Source: Pseudodesulfovibrio sp.
Lineage (GTDB): Bacteria > Desulfobacterota > Desulfovibrionia > Desulfovibrionales > Desulfovibrionaceae
Assembly: GCA_016342345.1 (NCBI GenBank)
Contig: JAEINO010000025.1
Location: forward strand, 1 to 51,390
Reading direction: 5' to 3'
Length of the DNA: 51,390 nt
Shown here: piece by piece, positions 48,234 through 51,390 of the stretch
Layout of the letters: each line of letters begins with the position of its first letter
Numbering within the stretch: the stretch's first letter is position 1
The notes under the pieces: model-generated
Told to the model about the DNA's origin: nothing
Database searches by the model: none
The model's input: only the letters and a program-made list of their open reading frames with translations
Made by a program: the position numbers and the translations under genes

Positions 48234-48884
48234 ATGGGCAAATCCCCTCTCGATAAACACGGGCAACCTGCCAACAGGGCGTTCAATGCCCAACGAATAG
48301 CTGACCGGGAAACCGACGAACTCATCGGCCTCTGCCACGGGATGCTTTCGGACAGGCGCATCAATCAAGAAGAAGCTGATTTTCTGCATGAATGGCTCAT
48401 TTCAAAAAAAGCTGCTCGCGCACAATGGCCTGGCAACGTCATCCATGCACGCGTCTGCGAATATCTGGATGACGGAGTGCTTGATGCAGACGAGAAAATC
48501 GAACTTTTCGAGTTCATCGCCAAAGTTTCAAACCATTCCGACACCCCATTACCTGTGCCCACGAGCACATCTCTCCCCTTTGACCTGCCCATGCCAGATT
48601 TACTTTTCGACGGCACGGACTTCTGCTTGACCGGCAAATTTGCCTACGGCACCCGCAAGGATTGCGAACTCCTCGTAAGATCTCTCGGAGGCGACCTTTG
48701 CTCTACTCCTGTCAAACGAGGCTGCACCGTTGTCATTGGATACCTAGGCAGTCGAGACTGGATTCACTCCACCCATGGCCGCAAGATCGAAGCCGCTATT
48801 GATTATCGTGACGCAGGACACCCTATTTCCATCGTATCCGAAGACCATTGGATGCAATGCTACCTCAATGAGGTAGGACTCTAA
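48234..48884 (+). CDS. Phage BRCT-domain protein
   Basis: The 216-residue product has a helical N-terminal half (ETDELIGLCHGMLSDRRINQEEADFL, shortened here to LCHGMLSDRRINQEEA). A C-terminal BRCT domain follows: FCLTGKFAYGTRKDCELLV, then CTVVIGYLGSRDWIHSTHG and SEDHW. The BRCT fold binds phosphopeptides or DNA ends and is best known from NAD-dependent ligase, but no ligase core is present. AGGAGGAGAAAGG precedes the start. It opens the rightward unit after the repressor. Confidence 0.75.
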   Translation: MGKSPLDKHGQPANRAFNAQRIADRETDELIGLCHGMLSDRRINQEEADFLHEWLISKKAARAQWPGNVIHARVCEYLDDGVLDADEKIELFEFIAKVSNHSDTPLPVPTSTSLPFDLPMPDLLFDGTDFCLTGKFAYGTRKDCELLVRSLGGDLCSTPVKRGCTVVIGYLGSRDWIHSTHGRKIEAAIDYRDAGHPISIVSEDHWMQCYLNEVGL

Positions 48885-48888
48885 CCCC

Positions 48889-49164
48889 ATGAAAATCCGC
48901 ATTCTCGATCACGACTATGACCAGTTCCTCCTCGGCACAGGCCCGTCCGGGGAGCAGACGCTGATCCATCTCGGCAACCCGCAGTTTGTCTGCAAAATTG
49001 CAGACAATCCCGTGGACGTACCTGAAGAAGATTTCATCCACATGCTCGCCAATGGGCGCACTCTGCACTCACTTGCCCTGCTCGCTGGGGAACTGAACAC
49101 GCCCGAAGACTTCACCGCGCTCATGGCCGAGGCTGAGAGCGCGATCAAACGAATCAACGGATAA
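48889..49164 (+). CDS. Hypothetical phage protein
   Basis: A 91-residue acidic product (ILDHDYDQFLLGTGPSGEQT; VPEEDFIHMLANGRTLHSLALL) with no recognised family. It starts 4 bases after the BRCT gene stop, with AGGTAGGA upstream, so the two are cotranscribed. Confidence 0.6.
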   Translation: MKIRILDHDYDQFLLGTGPSGEQTLIHLGNPQFVCKIADNPVDVPEEDFIHMLANGRTLHSLALLAGELNTPEDFTALMAEAESAIKRING

Positions 49165-49176
49165 AAGGAGACTTCG

Positions 49177-49740
49177 ATGGACTACCTTTTCGCTATTATT
49201 ATGGTCCTGTCTCTGGCAGCTCTGGTTGTTGGATTGATCAAGCCGAGCCTTGTCATCCGATGGGGCGACCAAAAGCATAAAACACGTGGAGCCGTCACTG
49301 GTTTGTGTCTCGGCCTGGCCTTCACTTCACTCATATTAATTGGAGTTGCCGCACCCGATGTTGAAAAAACAGAGCAAGCGCAGAAAACAGCCGCACCTGT
49401 GACCATCGCACCTCTTTCCAACTTGACCTATGCCCAAATTGACCGCGCCTCCAAGAAGATGACCGAACTGCAATTCGACGAATACGCCAAGACCCTCAAG
49501 GGCAAACGGGTTGAGTGGCGAGGTACGATCGTCGATGTGGAGAAAACCATGTTCGGAGACTATGAAGTCCTCATCGACCAAACCGGCACCGGCATCCAGG
49601 ACGTCACCATCGAGGTGGATAAGAACACCGCCATGCGGTTGTCCAAGGACCAAACCATTCGCTACACCGGCACCATCGAGCAAACGATGTACACGCTTGC
49701 GATGCTTCTCATAACCATGGAAGACGCCAAGGTGATGTAG
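49177..49740 (+). CDS. Membrane protein with OB-fold-like C-terminal domain
   Basis: A 187-residue product with two N-terminal membrane helices (FAIIMVLSLAALVVGLIKP; AVTGLCLGLAFTSLILIGV). The outer domain has YAKTLKGKRVEWRGTIVDVEK and RLSKDQTIRYTGTIEQTM. The beta-rich part with VEWRGTIVDV resembles OB-fold (tRNA_anti-like) domains. Function unknown. It precedes the secreted nuclease gene, and the two could work together at the envelope. Confidence 0.65.
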   Translation: MDYLFAIIMVLSLAALVVGLIKPSLVIRWGDQKHKTRGAVTGLCLGLAFTSLILIGVAAPDVEKTEQAQKTAAPVTIAPLSNLTYAQIDRASKKMTELQFDEYAKTLKGKRVEWRGTIVDVEKTMFGDYEVLIDQTGTGIQDVTIEVDKNTAMRLSKDQTIRYTGTIEQTMYTLAMLLITMEDAKVM

Positions 49741-49746
49741 ACTACA

Positions 49747-50199
49747 ATGAGACAAGCCACCCTCACTTTTCTCCTCCTACTCTTTGCCATTCCATCCATG
49801 GCTCAGGAGATCGCGCCAGTCGTGCCCGGCGACCGGCTTACGGCACACGTTATCCACGTCACGGACGGCGATTCGCTGGAAGTGGAGCTGCGCGGCCTGC
49901 GCATGCGTGTCCGGCTTTCCGGCGTCAACTGCCCGGAATGGAACAAACCCGGAGGCAAGGAGGCAACGGCTTTCGCCAAGGCTTGGATCGCACACGGTCA
50001 GATCGTGGAACTTGAGGTCGCCCAGGACTGCTTCACGACCAAGCCCGATTGCTGGGACAAATACAATCGACTGCTGGCCTTTGTTTGGCGCGACGGGGAA
50101 ATGTTGCAGGAGGAGCTGCTCAAGAGTGGCAATGCGGAAGTGAAATATATCAATAAGACCGATAAATACTATGAGCGGTTTGTGGCTGCGAAGGAGTGA
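49747..50199 (+). CDS. Secreted thermonuclease-like SNase protein
   Basis: The 150-residue product has a signal peptide (LTFLLLLFAIPSMAQ) and an SNase domain: TAHVIHVTDGDSLEVELRG, VRLSGVNCPEWN and KYNRLLAFVW, with Asp and Arg residues at the usual catalytic places. It probably degrades DNA/RNA outside the cytoplasm; in phages such enzymes may spare the host or attack rival DNA. It lies 6 bases after the OB-fold gene and overlaps the next. Confidence 0.82.
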   Translation: MRQATLTFLLLLFAIPSMAQEIAPVVPGDRLTAHVIHVTDGDSLEVELRGLRMRVRLSGVNCPEWNKPGGKEATAFAKAWIAHGQIVELEVAQDCFTTKPDCWDKYNRLLAFVWRDGEMLQEELLKSGNAEVKYINKTDKYYERFVAAKE

Positions 50200-50204
50200 A
50201 TTTC

Positions 50205-50432
50205 ATGGAACGCTACGGGAATTTGCACGGCAACTCGGGAGTAACTACTTACAAAATCAATGATGACTCAATCTGCGTAGAATTCAAGGGAGGCAAGACC
50301 TATCTTTATACCTACGCCAGCGCGGGAGAGGAAAACATCGAGAAGATGAAAGAACTAGCCCGCGAAGGACGAGGGCTAGCAACTTTCATCTCGCAAGAAG
50401 TACACGACGATTCTGAAAGCAAAGGCTGTTAA
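50205..50432 (+). CDS. KTSC-like small protein
   Basis: The 75-residue product (GVTTYKINDDSICVEFKGGKT then YLYTYASAGEENIEKMKE) resembles KTSC-domain proteins, which have a V-EF-GG-Y-Y pattern and occur beside nucleases and lysyl-tRNA synthetases. Its role is unknown. AGGAG eight bases before the ATG at 50205 sets the start. It ends the rightward unit just before a terminator. Confidence 0.6.
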   Translation: MERYGNLHGNSGVTTYKINDDSICVEFKGGKTYLYTYASAGEENIEKMKELAREGRGLATFISQEVHDDSESKGC

Positions 50433-50436
50433 CACA

Positions 50437-50472
50437 AAAAAGCCCCCGGCCTCATCAAGACCGGAGGCTTTA
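50437..50472. terminator. Bidirectional terminator
   Basis: AAAGCCCCCGG and CCGGAGGCTTT (one bulge) flank 11 bases. It lies between the rightward KTSC-like gene and the convergent PLA2-like gene. Confidence 0.7.
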
Positions 50473-50476
50473 TCTT

Positions 50477-50707
50477 TCACTCTTCTCTTTTCGCCTTGTT
50501 CCAAAACCACCAGCCGATGCATCGGACAGCCGCCCAGACGAGCCAGGCGCGAATCGGCATGCCCTTGTCCTTGATGCACTCGCGCAGAATCCAATCCGCA
50601 TCGGCGCGGGACCAGCCCACCGCATAGGCGATGTCGTGCTGGTTGCAGCAGGCCTCAAAAGATGTACGCCACGGGATGCCAGTGCAGCCGTCAGGCCGGG
50701 AGGACAT
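50477..50707 (-). CDS. Phage phospholipase-A2-like small protein
   Basis: The 76-residue product has CCNQHDIAYAVGWSRADADW, which resembles the catalytic loop of prokaryotic PLA2-fold proteins (CCxxHDxxY) with the catalytic His-Asp pair. The C-terminus has a hydrophobic stretch (IRAWLVWAAVRCIGWWFW) that could enter a membrane. It may act on host lipids at entry or lysis. Its start overlaps the upstream tail gene by 17 bases. Confidence 0.6.
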   Translation of the reverse strand: MSSRPDGCTGIPWRTSFEACCNQHDIAYAVGWSRADADWILRECIKDKGMPIRAWLVWAAVRCIGWWFWNKAKREE

Positions 50708-51390
50708 ACGTCACATCGATTGCCACGACCTGTTCGGGAGTGGTCGCCGCATCCAACTCGTCCTTGAGCTTGAGCCGCTGACCAACAACGTAGGCCGCCA
50801 GAGGCCTCCATGCCATCGCGTTGTTTATGACATTCTGTACGAGTGTTGCCTTGTCCATGCCACGCCCGGCGGAAATGCCGTCCAGAGTCGGCGTGATGGC
50901 AGCGGAGTCAGCCTGATACGCAAGGGCTTCGGCCTCCTGATCCGTCCACGTCTCCACTTCCCACTGCGGATATTCGCGTTGGGCAATATCATCAAGAAAA
51001 ACCTGCGCATTGTCGCGAATTTCAGACTGCTTGGCCTGCCAGATACGGGCAAAATCGATTGACCACTCACCGGCGTCGTCATCCCATATGGGATAGGCAC
51101 TGTCAGGCGGCTCCACATCCGTATAGCCGGGCGGCACATCCGCATCAGGCACGATATACATCTGCTCCCGCGTGGACGTGTGCCACACCGGCAGCTTGGC
51201 AATGGGATTGGGATAGCTGATCACAAGCCAGCCATCCGTCATGGTTTCCACTGCCTCGCCAGGATCGTGAGTGTTCGGGTCACCGTCAAACGGCTCTCGG
51301 AGTACCGGCGTGGTGCCGACCGCATCCAGCCGCTCAAGCCACACCTGTTCGGTTTCATCACTACGGGCCAGATATGATGCTGGCACAACG
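50691..51390 (-). CDS. Phage tail-fibre-type protein (5' end beyond window)
   Basis: The visible 233 residues are open to the window edge, so the N-terminus is missing; a GTG at 51386 is not a safe start. The segment PPGYTDVEPPDSAYPIWDDD and the helical end (QNVINNAMAWRPLAAYVVGQ; TTPEQVVAID) look like tail-fibre or tail-accessory proteins. It marks the start of the structural region of the prophage, on the minus strand. Confidence 0.6.
   Translation of the reverse strand, partial: VVPASYLARSDETEQVWLERLDAVGTTPVLREPFDGDPNTHDPGEAVETMTDGWLVISYPNPIAKLPVWHTSTREQMYIVPDADVPPGYTDVEPPDSAYPIWDDDAGEWSIDFARIWQAKQSEIRDNAQVFLDDIAQREYPQWEVETWTDQEAEALAYQADSAAITPTLDGISAGRGMDKATLVQNVINNAMAWRPLAAYVVGQRLKLKDELDAATTPEQVVAIDVTYVLPA

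Noticed and set aside
1-51390. CRISPR arrays and insertion sequences
   Set aside because: No regularly spaced repeats of 24-40 bases and no transposase-like frame with terminal inverted repeats were seen.

Overview
The window looks like a chromosomal segment of a sulfate-reducing deltaproteobacterium of the Desulfovibrio/Pseudodesulfovibrio type. This is inferred from gene content: a four-subunit 2-oxoacid:ferredoxin oxidoreductase, MotA/MotB with several PilZ proteins, a selenium-dependent molybdenum hydroxylase (yqeB/yqeC) cluster, anaerobic cobalamin synthesis and sigma-54 control. No ribosomal marker is present to settle the species.

Region 1 (1-36700) is core or metabolic-island DNA. 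It holds, left to right: a truncated biotin carboxylase with a PilZ protein and motB/motA (leftward); a purine nucleoside phosphorylase and a FlgO-like lipoprotein (rightward); a korDABC operon (leftward); a six-gene leftward operon joining a polar amino-acid ABC transporter to deoC and a precorrin-8X methylmutase; an RND efflux pair; tag; tRNA-Ser(TGA); a PilZ protein; a pseudo-receiver/TPR protein; a Fur-family regulator; a third PilZ protein; thiM; a structured intergenic region; and a RhlE-type RNA helicase.

Region 2 (23939-36631) is the most coherent functional module. A PAS/sigma-54 activator with a TyrR-like C-terminal HTH is followed by three copies of the palindrome GAGTC-N6-GACTC and a near-consensus sigma-54 promoter. 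These precede an EamA exporter, a three-subunit molybdenum hydroxylase whose FAD subunit has an extra four-Cys insertion, a MocA-like nucleotidyltransferase, YqeB, YqeC, a BCCT transporter, a molybdopterin-binding protein and XdhC. I read this as a sigma-54-controlled, probably selenium-dependent molybdenum hydroxylase pathway for an unknown substrate, with its own importer and cofactor-maturation genes.

Region 3 (about 38091-51390, continuing past the window) is a prophage. Its left edge is a tRNA-Lys-like sequence that is sound from the anticodon loop to CCA but degenerate on the 5' side, as expected for an att site. Next come a tyrosine integrase, an excisionase-like gene and small genes. 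A ParB-like/RHH cluster runs rightward. A long leftward early operon runs from a Cro-like gene through a CII-like regulator and many small genes to two tandem C5-cytosine methyltransferases. A CI-like repressor with paired operators is divergent from it. A rightward set (BRCT protein, SNase, KTSC-like) follows, then leftward PLA2-like and tail-fibre-like genes. Both methyltransferases carry a long open frame in the same +1 register whose products resemble each other at the C-terminus. These are candidate overprinted genes.
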